A stretch of 64,000 bases of DNA from JADJPG01 sp964491875 (GCA_964491875.1 CAZBIC010000031.1:26106-90105); one strand, 5' to 3'. Shown: positions 8,840 to 19,736, counted from the first letter of the stretch. Numbers and translations: made by a program. The notes: generated by a model from the letters alone, not told the origin.

Positions 8840-9994
8840 ATGGAAACGATTCTCGGATTGCTCGCGTTGGCTGCCTTCCTCATAGGCGGGTGCTGCCTGT
8901 TCTTTTTCCTCTTCGTCCAGCCCATCTGGGGTCTGGTGGACGTCGCCACGTCGAAGCATCACTCACGCGGAATCAAGGCCGCCGTCATACTCGTCACGCT
9001 TCTGTTGCTCGGACCGTTTGCGACGTTCTTCTATGCCTGCATCGGCACGCGCTCGCGTCCGCTGCGGATCACCACTCTCGCGAGCTTCGGCGTGTTGCTG
9101 CTCGCCGGCGCCTTGACCCTGGGAATGGCGATGGTCGTCCCCGCTGTTCAGCAGAAGCTCACGTGGTGGAAGACGCCGCCCGCTGAGAAGCTCAAGCGCG
9201 CCGCGAACCAACCCGGCAATGACAGTGCCGCCCTCGGAACGACGACGCTCGAAGCGGACCTCGTCGATCCAGAAACCGTCCCCACCTTCACCACCGTGCA
9301 ACTCGCGCGCAGCGGCTCTCAATGGCGCCCGTCGATCGCCGAGTTCAACGGACGCGGACCGCGCGCGCAGTCCGCCCTGCCCGTCGCGCTGCCCAGCGTT
9401 TACCCACTCACGCACGTCGCCGTAAATCCGAACGGCCCCGTCTACTACGGCATCACTACACACGAGGTGGGATTGATCGTTCCGAACACCGGACACTTCG
9501 TGGAATTGAAACCAAATCCGGGCATGCCCAAACCGAGCTGGCCGGCCGCAATCGCCTTCGACACGCAACGTGAACTGCTTCTCATCGCCGCGCGTTCCCA
9601 AGGTCACTCGTATAATCCCAAAACCGGCGAATGGAAAACGCTGCCTTGGCTAAAAGACGACGGCCTGATCGCCCTCGCCTGCGACGCCACAAACCAAATG
9701 CTCTACGGATTGCAGGCCGACGAGGTCCGCCAGACCGCCAACACTCTCAAGCAATTCAACGCACAAGGCGCTCTGCTCGGAACGATCCGCCTCTCTAGCT
9801 CAATCGCCGTCGGTCGCTATCCCTACGCATTCGCACAACTCGCGTTCGCCGACGGCAAGCTGATCTGCCACGTGTCGCCTTCAGAAAAGGAACTCGATAC
9901 CGGAAGCACTACCGGGGCTCGCATTTACGTGATCGAGGTTGCCTCCGGCCAGTGCTGCGCGGTCCGAAACGCCGCGCTCACCTCCAAGGAATGA
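8840..9994 (+). CDS. Membrane-anchored protein of unknown function
   Basis: A 384-residue protein not recognised by family. Three hydrophobic segments occupy about residues 3-30, 48-72 and 80-105 with a short loop containing SKHHSRG. The remaining 270 residues are soluble and contain beta-rich segments (VAVNPNGPVYYGITTHEVGL, AIAFDTQRELLLIAA, LIALACDATNQMLYGL, GARIYVIEVASGQ) suggestive of a propeller-like repeat. The start is uncertain: a TTG at 8828 would add MSKL in front of the ATG at 8840, which is preferred. It lies between the dead transposase and a giant exported protein. Function cannot be assigned. Confidence 0.7.
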   Translation: METILGLLALAAFLIGGCCLFFFLFVQPIWGLVDVATSKHHSRGIKAAVILVTLLLLGPFATFFYACIGTRSRPLRITTLASFGVLLLAGALTLGMAMVVPAVQQKLTWWKTPPAEKLKRAANQPGNDSAALGTTTLEADLVDPETVPTFTTVQLARSGSQWRPSIAEFNGRGPRAQSALPVALPSVYPLTHVAVNPNGPVYYGITTHEVGLIVPNTGHFVELKPNPGMPKPSWPAAIAFDTQRELLLIAARSQGHSYNPKTGEWKTLPWLKDDGLIALACDATNQMLYGLQADEVRQTANTLKQFNAQGALLGTIRLSSSIAVGRYPYAFAQLAFADGKLICHVSPSEKELDTGSTTGARIYVIEVASGQCCAVRNAALTSKE

Positions 9995-10137
9995 TTCGAA
10001 CTCACTGAAAAGGCGAAAACGGCCGGCGCAAGCGTTTGCCACGGCACATAGGCGTGACCCGGTTTCAGGAGCCAGTTCCGATATGATTCCCGTGAACTGG
10101 TAAAGAGGGCCTCTAATCAATCCCCACCGGATTCCGT

Positions 10138-10146
10138 TAAGGAGGG
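10138..10146 (+). promoter_or_regulatory. Strong Shine-Dalgarno sequence before the giant protein gene
   Basis: The sequence TAAGGAGGG ends one base before the ATG at 10148, too close for ideal initiation there. In-frame ATGs at 10202 and 10208 are alternatives; the latter has AGGGA at a better spacing. This leaves the exact start of the downstream gene open. Confidence 0.5.
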
Positions 10147-10147
10147 A

Positions 10148-13100
10148 ATGAATGAGACCGCTTTGGAAACCGGCGTTCCCGCTATTCAAAGCAGTCAGGG
10201 AATGTTTATGGAACAGATCAAGTCGGAGTCGAGCGCCGTTCGCGCGTCCCGCGGCGAGCCATTCAACTTGGCAGGGTTAGGTGGAATCGCAGCAGTCCTC
10301 GCGTGTTACCTGTCGCTGATGATGAGCGCGATGCCAGCATCAGCCGCGGCCACCAATACTCCACCCACGCTAACAGCTCCAACCAACTACACTGCGTTTG
10401 AGGATGTCAGCCTGCCGATTGTCGACGTTCTCGTTGACGACACTGATGCGGGAACCAACGCGATTCAGCTGTCGATTACGGTGAGCAGCGGGAGGCTCAC
10501 AGCCATTCCCGCGAGCGGTGTCACCTTCGCGCAGACGAACAGCAGTTCGATCTCACTCACGGGATCAATGGCAGATCTTAATCTCTATCTGGGCAGCGCC
10601 GCGGTGACATTCCTCACGGCCACGAATTCCACAAATTTTGTCGCGCTCGTCCTGGTGGTAAACGACCTCGGCTTCAGCAATGGGCCGCCGGAGAGCACCA
10701 CCGTCATGGTGCCGATTGACGTGACTCCCGTGGTGGATCCTCCGCTTCAGATGGTGCCGACGCACGCATACACAAACAATGTCAGCACCATCATCGGATT
10801 TGGCACGAACGAGGGAAGATTCCGCGCGCCTGGGTCCATCGCCACGGATGCCTTGGGGAATCTCTACGCGGTGGATCATCGACAGAAGGTCATCAACCGG
10901 TTCAGCGCCCGCGGAGAATATATCGCAACGTTTGGTACTCCCGGCACCAACACAGGTCAGCTTTCGGCGGTCTACTCCATTGCCGTCGACAGCCAATCGC
11001 GGGTCTACGTCGGAGACAGCGAGCGCCAGCGCGTGCTGATTTACGGAACGAACGGCGTGTTTCAAGAGGAGTGGGGCGAGTCTGGAACCAACATCCACCA
11101 GATTATGGGGATTGGCGGCCTTGCCTTTGACAACGCGAATCAACTCTACATGCTCGACTACATTGCCAGCCGCGTGAAGAAGTTCACCACCAACGGCACA
11201 TTCATCGCCGCCTGGGGTTCAAACGGCACCGTCAACTCTTCCTTTCACTATCCCCAGGCTCTGGCTGTGAGTCCGGACGGCAACGTCCTCGTCAGCGAAT
11301 ACTACCTAGGGCTCATCCAAGTCTTCGAAACCAACGGCACACCGCGCTCGTCCCTCGGCTTCCCCGGGTCCACCAACGGATTGTTCGATCTGCCAAGTGG
11401 TCTGGCGGTCGATTCCAGCGGAACGATTTTTGTGTCAGAGGTCGCGAACAATAAAATTCATCGCCTCGACGCCGCTGGACGCCTCCTTGCCTCGTGGGGA
11501 AGTTTAGGGATGGAGCCCGGAGAATTCTTCAGCGCACCTCGCCTCGCCACGGATCCCGACGGAAACGTCTACGCCAGCGAGTATGTCCCAGGTCGAATCC
11601 AAAAATTCTCCCCCGACACCTATCTGACCCGTCCGAACGAATCCATTCCCCTGACCGGACTCAGCGTAACGAGCGTGGACGGAACGATCGTTTCCGCTGC
11701 ACTGAGCGTGACGAACGGACTGCTCACGCTCGACCTCAGCGGCGGCGCGTGGACCGCGTCCACCGCCACGAATGTCACAAGCCTCGTCGTCACGGGATCG
11801 ACGGCTCAAATCAACGCCACCCTCGCCACGGTGCTCTACTCGCCGGCGACCGATTCCACCGGATTCGATGCGTTGACCTGGATCTCGACTGACAACGCCG
11901 GTGTGTCGACGACCAACCTCGTCCGCATCGGTCATCACCAGAATCTTCCGCTCGCGAACATCGTTCCCACCAACTCGCCCACCACGAGTATCATTGCGCC
12001 ACTCTCGCTTACGAACGCCTTTGGAGTCATTGACCCCGACGCCGGAACGAACCGCATTCGCGTGACTCTGAAGACCGGTTACCGGGATTTCACGGAGTTC
12101 AACTCGGGTCTCACGAACGACATCAACGATTCGCCGCGCGGAACCTTCACCCTGGCCACTACCAACGACCTCGTGTTCACCGCGGGAGACGGGAGCAATG
12201 ACACACTCCTCAGCTTCACCGGCACGCCGAGCGCCATCAGCAATGCTCTATCCGTGGTCACCTACTCGCCGTCACCATTTCTCGTCGGCGAAGATCTCGC
12301 ACAAATGATCGCGGAGGACACATTCGATCACTGCTGCAGCTTCCAGCGCGATGCCGATTTCTTCACCATTGAGATCACGAACAGCCTGCCTCGCGTCACA
12401 CGAGTTGAGGCGCTGGATCCCGATGGCATCTACGGCGTCGGCTCCAACCTCATTTTCCACGTCTACTTCGACCAAACCGTCATCGCCGCGTACGACGGCA
12501 CCAATCCCTCTGTGCGCCTGGTTCTTGACGGCGGAACAGTCAACGCGCCGCTGTTCGCCCAAAACTCCAACGTGGCATTCTTCGTTTACACCGTACGCGA
12601 AGGCGACACCGCGGCAGCCGTAGAATACGACGGCACCAACGCGCTGACCGCGGGTAACGGCACATTCATCCGGAGTCTTCTCAGCAACAACGCCATCCTC
12701 ACCCTGCCTCCGCCGGGTTCCAGCAACTCGCTCACGGGCTCGGCCAGCTGGATCATCGACGGAATTTCACCCACCTGGAACAGCCTCAGCCTTCCGACCA
12801 ACGGAGCCTATCATCCAGGTGATGTTCTCGAGTTCGTCCTCGCAGCGCCGGAACCAATCTACTTCGCAACCAACAGCAGCGGCCCCCGACTGGGCCTCAC
12901 CATCGGCACGAACGAGACGTTTGCGACGTACTTTAGCGGCAACGGGTATAACCAACTAATCTTCCGCTACACGGTTCAATCCAATGATCTGGCGCCGCTC
13001 GGAATTGTTGTAAACCACACACTCGACCTCAACGGCACCGTCCTCACCGATAGTGCGAACAACGCCGCCTCGACCAATCTGCCGTCGATCAGTTCCACCA

Positions 13101-16100
13101 CGAACATCCTCATCGCCTCGCAGCCATTCGTGACCTTCGTTCGCGGCATGAACGCCGGAAATCACTACGGCATTGGCTCCAGCATTATTATCGAAGTTCA
13201 GTTCAATCAGGTCGTCATCGCAGGCTACGACGGAACCAATCCATACGTCCGCCTGCGTCTGGACTCCGGCACCGCGACGGCGCCACTCTTGTTCCAAAAC
13301 ACCAACTTCGCTTTGTTCGAATACACAATCCGGGAGGGAGACGTCGCTGCCTTGCTTGACTACGACGGCACCAACGCGCTCGTCGCCAGTGACGATTCTT
13401 TCCTCAGAGGCCTCGGCGGTTTCCCGGCCGATCTCACTCTACCGCCGCCAGGATCAAGCAACTCCATCGCTGGCGGCGACACCTTCGTCATCGACGGCAT
13501 TCGACCCACATGGACAAACGTCATTCTGCCTACCAACGGCCTGTATAAGATCGGCGACACTCTGAACTTCGTGCTCGAAGCCTCCGAGACGCTTTATCTC
13601 GACACCAACTCCGTCCTGCCACGACTCAACCTGACTCTCTCGTCCGGAAATGTCTTCGCTGGCTTCGTGAGCGGTTACCAAAGCAATCGTCTGCACTTTG
13701 CCTACACACTCCAGTCGGGAGATTGGGCGACGGAGGGAATCACACTGAGCCCGACGTTGGATTTCAATGGCAGCCCGATTTACGATCGCGCGGCCAATAC
13801 CATCACCAACGCGTTGCCGTCGTTTGGTTCCACATCGGGAATCCTCGTCGACGCCGCGCCGCCGAGACTGTCATACGGCATGCTCTTCGATCCGCCGTCC
13901 GGCCCACAAGGAATCGGGATGGTTCTCCACCTCGCCGTTTCAGTAAGCAAACCGGTGACGGTGGATACCAATCTCGGCGTACCTACGATGGAACTCTTTC
14001 TCGAATCCGGTCTCGTCCATGCGACCTACATTTCGAACTTCTACCAATCTCTCCACTTCACCCACACGATCCAGGCTGGCGATTACTCACCGACAAATAC
14101 CGCCTACATCGGCGACCAGCTTCACCTCAATGGTGCCACCGTTCGAGATGCCCTGAATTACGATCTGAACCCTTCGCTACTCCACACGAGCGCCCTGCCG
14201 ATCCTAATTGTCGATGGAGTAATCCCTTCGTTGACGAATGCCATTCCGCCGTCGGACGGCCTTTACGGTTTCGGACAGCAACTCGATTTCACGCTGGAGT
14301 TTGACGAGTCGGTCACCAACTCCGGCACCCCACGAGTGCAGCTGACGATTGGTTCAACCACCCGCTTCGCCGACTACCATTCCGGCGCCGGCTCGAACGT
14401 CATCGTTTTCCGTTACACGATCCAAAGCGGCGACCTCGATCTCGATGGCATCTCGGTCCTCGACAGTTTGAACCTCAACAACGGCACCATAGTCGATCTC
14501 GCCGGCAACGCCATCGAAGCGCAAGTCGGCAGCCCGATGTCGTTGAACGGCGTTACCATCAACGCCTCCAACCCTGGTGCCAATCACGACTCCTATTCGG
14601 TGAACGAAGATCAAACGCTCACCGGCACGAGCGTGCTCGTCAACGATTCGCAAATCGGTACCAACACTCTCGTCGCCTTCCTCGTCACCAACGTCACGCA
14701 CGGATCACTTAACTTCGAGGCCGACGGTACTTTCCAATATCGGCCCACCACGAATTTCGCGGGAGTCGATTCCTTCACCTATGTCGCCACGGACGGCATG
14801 CAGACCTCCGGCATCGCCACCGTGACCATCACCGTCCACGCCATCAATGACCCACCCGCCCTCATTGTTCCCTTGAGCCTCACTGTGACCGGCGGCGTGG
14901 CGCAGGCTCTCAACGAAATCACATTCACGGACCCGGATGCCGGCACCAATGCGGTCCACGTTTTCCTCATCGCCTCGGACCCGGGCAGCCTGCTCACAGC
15001 GACCAACGTCGGTGGCGTAATCGTCTCCAATGCCGCCGCCCACGAACTTCATCTCTGGGGCAGCGTCGCAAATCTCAACGCGGCCATCGCGTCATCCAAC
15101 ATCGTCTACACGCCGCCCACCGGATACCCGGCCTTTCTCCCGCTCTTCGTTCGCATTGAAGACCTCGGAAACAGCGGCGTGGATCCTGGTCTCGACTCTG
15201 ACCCCACCGGCGAAGCGGACCATGCGGCCATCTTGCTCGACAACGGCGCCGTCAATGACCCGCCCTTCATCATTAACGCCATAACCAATCAAGCTGGCGT
15301 GTATGGCACGGCGTTTACCTTCACTTTTGCGACAAACGTCTTTGTCGATTTCGACGGCGACTCGATCCGCTTCAGCGCAACCGGCTTTCCGTCCGGAATC
15401 ACCTTCCAATCCGAGACACGAACATTCTCCGGGACTCCAGCGAGCGTCGGCGAATTCCCGATCACACTCATCGCCGGCGATAACCAGTCACCCGAACTCT
15501 TCGCGACAAACACTTTCGTTCTCACCATCGCGAAAGCCAGCCTCACCGCAACCGCAGATTCGCAAACAAGAATTCGCGGCGCGCAGAATCCACCGCTCAC
15601 GATTACCTATTCAGGATTCGTAGGCACGGATGACGCGGCGGATCTGGATGAACCACCCACGGCGGACACCTCCGCCAACGCCGCCAGCCCTGCCGGTGAA
15701 TACCCCATCACCTTGAGCGGCGGCAGCGATGACCACTATTCGTTTACGCTGGTCGACAGCAGCCTCACCGTCACCAACCCGGTGGCGCTCGGAAACGTCC
15801 GCGGCACCTATCACGGGCTCTTCTACGAAACCAACGAGGTCCGTCAGCAAAGCTCCGGCGCATTCCTTATCAAAGTCACCGACTCAGGCGCCTACTCGGG
15901 CACGCTGCAACTTGGTGGACAAACGATCCGGCTCTCCGGCGCGTTCAATTCGCAACGAAGCGTGACCAACTTGCTCCTTCGCCGCAGCCTCCCGACTCTC
16001 ACCGTGGAGTTCGCCTTTGATCATCAGCAACCACCGCGCGCACTCCACGGGCGATTGACCGATGGCAACTGGACCGCCCCGCTCTTCGGTACACCGCTCA

Positions 16101-16792
16101 ACTTCCATGCGCGCACCAATCCCGCCCCCACCGCCGGCCGCTACACGATGGTGTTCCCCGGAACGGAGGATGACCTCTCGCTGCCCGGCGGCGATGGCTA
16201 TGGCGTCGTCAGCGTGGATGCCGCCGGCAAACTGAAGCTCACCGGCGCCTTCTCGGACGGAACGAAGCTGTCGCATTCGTCCGTTGTCAACGCTGCCGCT
16301 CTGTGGCCGTTCTACCTGTCGCTTTACAAGAAGTCCGGTTCCGCGATCGGCTGGCTTAGCTTCACCAACAACCCCGACTCGGCCCCGTCCGGGTTGGTTT
16401 CCTGGATCAAACCCACGCAGAACTCCGGAACGACTTATCGACCGGGATTCACCAACGAACTGTCAGTCACCGGATCGCGTTACCTGCCTCCGGGCAAAGG
16501 CACGAACATTCTGTCGTGGACGAACGGCACAGTTCTGGCGACCGGTGGAAATCTGCCAGCGAGCCTGAGCAACACCTTCGTCATCGGTGCATCGCATAAA
16601 GTCACGCTGCCTGCGGGCAACGTGACCAAGCTGACCCTGAGCTCAAAGGACGGCCGATTCCGTGGCAGTCTCCGACACTCTGGCACCGGCAAGTCCGCAT
16701 CGTTCAGCGGCGTCCTGCTTCAATCGCTCGACGAAGGTTTCGGCTTCTTCCTCGGCACCAACCAGAGCGGACGCGTCACGCTCGCGCCGTAG
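10148..16792 (+). CDS. Giant exported multidomain protein (NHL, cadherin-like, Ig-like, MBG modules)
   Basis: A 2214-residue, Thr/Asn-rich exported protein. A signal/TM segment near residues 40-70 ends in MPASAAA. Modules in order: cadherin-like (about 72-200), six NHL propeller repeats (218-490, e.g. PGSIATDALGNLYAVD), calcium-type repeats (500-740), a duplicated block of about 245 residues (746-990 and 991-1236) plus a shorter third version to 1475, a tandem-95 segment starting ANHDSYSVNEDQT at 1477, NDPP-linked cadherin-like units, a putative Ig domain (RFSATGFPSGITF), an MBG-like domain near 1796-1875 and a C-terminal domain found in other large secreted proteins of this phylum. No enzyme motif is visible; adhesion or surface display is inferred. 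If initiation is at 10208 it is 20 residues shorter. Confidence 0.85.
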   Translation: MNETALETGVPAIQSSQGMFMEQIKSESSAVRASRGEPFNLAGLGGIAAVLACYLSLMMSAMPASAAATNTPPTLTAPTNYTAFEDVSLPIVDVLVDDTDAGTNAIQLSITVSSGRLTAIPASGVTFAQTNSSSISLTGSMADLNLYLGSAAVTFLTATNSTNFVALVLVVNDLGFSNGPPESTTVMVPIDVTPVVDPPLQMVPTHAYTNNVSTIIGFGTNEGRFRAPGSIATDALGNLYAVDHRQKVINRFSARGEYIATFGTPGTNTGQLSAVYSIAVDSQSRVYVGDSERQRVLIYGTNGVFQEEWGESGTNIHQIMGIGGLAFDNANQLYMLDYIASRVKKFTTNGTFIAAWGSNGTVNSSFHYPQALAVSPDGNVLVSEYYLGLIQVFETNGTPRSSLGFPGSTNGLFDLPSGLAVDSSGTIFVSEVANNKIHRLDAAGRLLASWGSLGMEPGEFFSAPRLATDPDGNVYASEYVPGRIQKFSPDTYLTRPNESIPLTGLSVTSVDGTIVSAALSVTNGLLTLDLSGGAWTASTATNVTSLVVTGSTAQINATLATVLYSPATDSTGFDALTWISTDNAGVSTTNLVRIGHHQNLPLANIVPTNSPTTSIIAPLSLTNAFGVIDPDAGTNRIRVTLKTGYRDFTEFNSGLTNDINDSPRGTFTLATTNDLVFTAGDGSNDTLLSFTGTPSAISNALSVVTYSPSPFLVGEDLAQMIAEDTFDHCCSFQRDADFFTIEITNSLPRVTRVEALDPDGIYGVGSNLIFHVYFDQTVIAAYDGTNPSVRLVLDGGTVNAPLFAQNSNVAFFVYTVREGDTAAAVEYDGTNALTAGNGTFIRSLLSNNAILTLPPPGSSNSLTGSASWIIDGISPTWNSLSLPTNGAYHPGDVLEFVLAAPEPIYFATNSSGPRLGLTIGTNETFATYFSGNGYNQLIFRYTVQSNDLAPLGIVVNHTLDLNGTVLTDSANNAASTNLPSISSTTNILIASQPFVTFVRGMNAGNHYGIGSSIIIEVQFNQVVIAGYDGTNPYVRLRLDSGTATAPLLFQNTNFALFEYTIREGDVAALLDYDGTNALVASDDSFLRGLGGFPADLTLPPPGSSNSIAGGDTFVIDGIRPTWTNVILPTNGLYKIGDTLNFVLEASETLYLDTNSVLPRLNLTLSSGNVFAGFVSGYQSNRLHFAYTLQSGDWATEGITLSPTLDFNGSPIYDRAANTITNALPSFGSTSGILVDAAPPRLSYGMLFDPPSGPQGIGMVLHLAVSVSKPVTVDTNLGVPTMELFLESGLVHATYISNFYQSLHFTHTIQAGDYSPTNTAYIGDQLHLNGATVRDALNYDLNPSLLHTSALPILIVDGVIPSLTNAIPPSDGLYGFGQQLDFTLEFDESVTNSGTPRVQLTIGSTTRFADYHSGAGSNVIVFRYTIQSGDLDLDGISVLDSLNLNNGTIVDLAGNAIEAQVGSPMSLNGVTINASNPGANHDSYSVNEDQTLTGTSVLVNDSQIGTNTLVAFLVTNVTHGSLNFEADGTFQYRPTTNFAGVDSFTYVATDGMQTSGIATVTITVHAINDPPALIVPLSLTVTGGVAQALNEITFTDPDAGTNAVHVFLIASDPGSLLTATNVGGVIVSNAAAHELHLWGSVANLNAAIASSNIVYTPPTGYPAFLPLFVRIEDLGNSGVDPGLDSDPTGEADHAAILLDNGAVNDPPFIINAITNQAGVYGTAFTFTFATNVFVDFDGDSIRFSATGFPSGITFQSETRTFSGTPASVGEFPITLIAGDNQSPELFATNTFVLTIAKASLTATADSQTRIRGAQNPPLTITYSGFVGTDDAADLDEPPTADTSANAASPAGEYPITLSGGSDDHYSFTLVDSSLTVTNPVALGNVRGTYHGLFYETNEVRQQSSGAFLIKVTDSGAYSGTLQLGGQTIRLSGAFNSQRSVTNLLLRRSLPTLTVEFAFDHQQPPRALHGRLTDGNWTAPLFGTPLNFHARTNPAPTAGRYTMVFPGTEDDLSLPGGDGYGVVSVDAAGKLKLTGAFSDGTKLSHSSVVNAAALWPFYLSLYKKSGSAIGWLSFTNNPDSAPSGLVSWIKPTQNSGTTYRPGFTNELSVTGSRYLPPGKGTNILSWTNGTVLATGGNLPASLSNTFVIGASHKVTLPAGNVTKLTLSSKDGRFRGSLRHSGTGKSASFSGVLLQSLDEGFGFFLGTNQSGRVTLAP

Positions 16793-17015
16793 CTTCATCC
16801 TGCACTGCTCCCCGGCCACGAGAAGATCCTCGAACGTTCCGTTCGCGGAACATCTCCATTCCGAAACCGGAACGTCTGTTCCACTTTCGGACCTTCGGTG
16901 ACATGAACAAGTTGTCATGCGCACAGCGAAAAATGAATCATCGCCCATGAATCGCCTGTGGCACCGCCGTTGCTAAGTCGCTCGGAAACCAAAAGACACG
17001 GGTTCGATTCCGCTT

Positions 17016-19736
17016 ATGAAAACCAATTCTCTCTTCACGCTCTCATTGCTGGTGGGAGCCGTAAACTTCGCGGCCACTGCGCAGACCGTCGTCAGCATCA
17101 CGGCCACGGACGATGCCGCCGCGGAAACCGTCGCCAGTGCGCCGGCCAATCCCGGCAGCATTCGCATCACTCGCACCGGCCCCATCACTGGCCCGCTCAC
17201 GGTCTGGGTGAAGGTGGGCGGAACGGCGATCCAAGGCGTTGACTACACCTTCGCCAGCACCATCGGCAGCTTCGTCACCATTCCGGCCGGAAGCGCCACT
17301 CTCAATATCCCGGTGAATATTCGTGATGACGCGTTCACCGAAAGCACCGAAACGGTCCGACTCGATCTGGAGGACGAAACCGGCAGCGGCGCGCCAGTTC
17401 CCTATTCCATTAGCGGCGACGATCGCGCCGAGATCGACATTCTCGACAACGAGAATCCGAACCTCCCACCGCGGGCCGTCGTCAGCGTTGCTCCGGTCAT
17501 CTCCCAGGTTCTGGAATCCGCCAGCAACGCCGTGGCGTTCCGAATCACTCGCGAAGGAAACCTCAACGTCGCGCTCAACGTCCAATACTCGCTCGCCGGA
17601 TCTGCGACGCCGGGTGAGGACTACGTCGTCCCCTCAGGCTCGATCGCGATCCCGTCCGGAACAAGCTTCGCCGAGGTTCGCATCGCGAACATTAACGACA
17701 CGCTCGTGGAATCCGCCGAGACCATCACGATTCAACTAGTCGCCCACCCCAACGCCGGCGATGCCACGCCGCCAGCGGATGCCTATGCCCTCGGCTTCGT
17801 CACGAATGCCACCGTCACCCTCATTTCCGAAGACGTCCCTCCGACACCGATCGTGACCATTACTTCGCCCGTCACCGGCAGCAGCCAGCCCGCACCCGGC
17901 ACGATTCACGTTTCATTTCACGCCGAGGATGCCAGTGGTTACATTACCCGCTTCGCTGTCACCGATGGTTCCACCGTCATCGCATCGAACGTCGTCTCGA
18001 ATTCTTCCACTCCTGCCCCCGGAACGCCGTTTGATTTCTCGATCACGCTGACCAATGTCCGCGCCGGGCTGCACGTCTTCCGCGCCCGGGCTTGGAGCAG
18101 CACCGGCCAGTCAGCAACCTCCGCTTCCGTGCAATCCGTCGTGACGAACATTCCGCCGATCTACCCAAAGATGTCCGTGGTCGCCGTCGACCCAGAAGCG
18201 GCCGAAGGCTTTACCGACGGCTCGCCGAACACCGCCGTCTTCGCGATCACGGTCGACGCTCCCATGCCGACTCCGCAGTATGTCGTGTATCGCCTGAGCT
18301 CGCCCGGGCCCGGATTTGACTTCGAATTCCCCTCGACCTACAGCGCCACGAACTGGCCGATGTACTGGCCGGTCGGTCCGACTGATTATGGTTACGCATA
18401 CTTCCCCACCGGCGTTACTCGTGTCGAAGTGGCGGTGCAGCCCGTGGACGACGCCCTGAACGAACGCACGGAAACGCTCACGCTCACGCTGTCGTATCCG
18501 TTCGTGTTCACCGAACGAACCTTCGAAGGAATCGTGCAGTTCACCGAAGGCGGATTCTACACGCCGCCGTTTGATCCGTATGCACTGCCCCCGCGCTACT
18601 TCGACTACGACCTCACGACCAACAACGTCGCCACCGCGGTCATTCTCGACAACGACACCGAACCGACTCCCTTTGCCATCGTTTCCATCACCACCACAGA
18701 CGCCGACGCCGAGGAAACCGTGCCCGGCCTCGGCACGCCGAATCCCGGCGCCTTCACCATCACGCGCGACGGTCCAACGAACCTTCCCCTCGTGGTCAGC
18801 TACGCCCTCACTTCACGGCCCCGCGACATTCCCCTGCGCTTCCCGATTCCGGTTCAGGCGATCAACGGCGTCGACTTCGAAGCCATCCCATCGCTCGGCG
18901 TCGCGGTCATCCCGGCCGGCGCCCAGAGCACGGAAATCGTCATCCGACCCATCAACGATCTCATCTCCGAGATCAGCGAGTACATTCAGATTCAACTGCG
19001 CCCGTCGCCGGTGCCGGTGCCGGATCCTTCGAGCTACCTGCTCTACACCAATTCAATGGCGACCCTCGTCATTCGCGATCTTACCCTGCCGGCGTTCACC
19101 CCGGTCGTCCGCATCAAGACGCTGGACGGACGCGCCATCGAACAGAACGCCATCAGCCCGCACGCCTCCTTTCAAGTGGAACGCCTCGGCAACGTCGCCG
19201 AAACCTTGACCGTGCCCTATCGCCTGAGCGGCACTGCAAGCAACGGTCTCGACTACGTCGCGCTCCCCGGCTTCGTGAATTTCTCCCCCGGCGCGCGCTT
19301 CGCCAACATCGTGATCATTCCCTACCTCGACCAGGAAACGGAGCCTGACGAGAGCGTGGTCGTCACGCTGCAATCGCCCGACCCGACCGTGTTTCCGCCG
19401 CCGTATGTTCTGGGCAGCTCCGGTTCCCTCGTCACCTCCGCCGGCGCGACCATCCGCGAAGACGCGCCGCCGACCGGTCCGATCGATCGCTTCGAACGCG
19501 CCCGGCGACTGCGCTTCCCCGGCCGCTACCGAATCGTCCCCCTGCCCGTGCTCCCGGCCGCTCCCGCTGAACCCGCGGCCGCGCCAGTGATTTGGGCTGT
19601 CGAAGCCTCCAGCGATTTCGTCGTGTGGGAGGAAGTGGGCGAAACCGAGGATCTCGAAGAGTTCCTCGATGTGAACCCCGGCGCGGAATCGCAGCGCTTC
19701 TATCGCTTCCGCGAAGTCACGCCCGCCGCGCCGTAA
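17016..19736 (+). CDS. Exported Calx-beta repeat protein
   Basis: A 906-residue protein with a signal peptide (MKTNSLFTLSLLVGAVNFAA, cleavage near TAQ). It contains about five Calx-beta calcium-binding beta-sandwich repeats, each with GTAxxGxDYxxxxG...VxIPAGxxxxxIxIxxxxDxxxExxE: first at residues 25-145 (ETVRLDLEDETG), then about 160-275, 385-545 (degenerate), 560-690 and 700-815. An Ig-like Big_3 style domain (PIVTITSPVTGSSQPAPGT) lies at about 285-380. The C-terminal 80 residues hold a short beta-rich tail found on verrucomicrobial exported proteins. It follows the giant gene by 223 bp on the same strand and is probably a surface or matrix protein. Confidence 0.85.
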   Translation: MKTNSLFTLSLLVGAVNFAATAQTVVSITATDDAAAETVASAPANPGSIRITRTGPITGPLTVWVKVGGTAIQGVDYTFASTIGSFVTIPAGSATLNIPVNIRDDAFTESTETVRLDLEDETGSGAPVPYSISGDDRAEIDILDNENPNLPPRAVVSVAPVISQVLESASNAVAFRITREGNLNVALNVQYSLAGSATPGEDYVVPSGSIAIPSGTSFAEVRIANINDTLVESAETITIQLVAHPNAGDATPPADAYALGFVTNATVTLISEDVPPTPIVTITSPVTGSSQPAPGTIHVSFHAEDASGYITRFAVTDGSTVIASNVVSNSSTPAPGTPFDFSITLTNVRAGLHVFRARAWSSTGQSATSASVQSVVTNIPPIYPKMSVVAVDPEAAEGFTDGSPNTAVFAITVDAPMPTPQYVVYRLSSPGPGFDFEFPSTYSATNWPMYWPVGPTDYGYAYFPTGVTRVEVAVQPVDDALNERTETLTLTLSYPFVFTERTFEGIVQFTEGGFYTPPFDPYALPPRYFDYDLTTNNVATAVILDNDTEPTPFAIVSITTTDADAEETVPGLGTPNPGAFTITRDGPTNLPLVVSYALTSRPRDIPLRFPIPVQAINGVDFEAIPSLGVAVIPAGAQSTEIVIRPINDLISEISEYIQIQLRPSPVPVPDPSSYLLYTNSMATLVIRDLTLPAFTPVVRIKTLDGRAIEQNAISPHASFQVERLGNVAETLTVPYRLSGTASNGLDYVALPGFVNFSPGARFANIVIIPYLDQETEPDESVVVTLQSPDPTVFPPPYVLGSSGSLVTSAGATIREDAPPTGPIDRFERARRLRFPGRYRIVPLPVLPAAPAEPAAAPVIWAVEASSDFVVWEEVGETEDLEEFLDVNPGAESQRFYRFREVTPAAP

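Noticed and set aside
10071..10100. Inverted pair CCAGTTC ... GAACTGG before the giant exported gene
   Set aside because: Short stem with a 15-base loop and no other supporting feature; likely chance.
16975..17015. A GGTTCGATTCC T-loop-like sequence just before the Calx-beta gene
   Set aside because: The flanking bases do not form a 5-bp T-stem, no acceptor or anticodon arm is found, and a convincing start codon follows immediately; it is not a tRNA gene.
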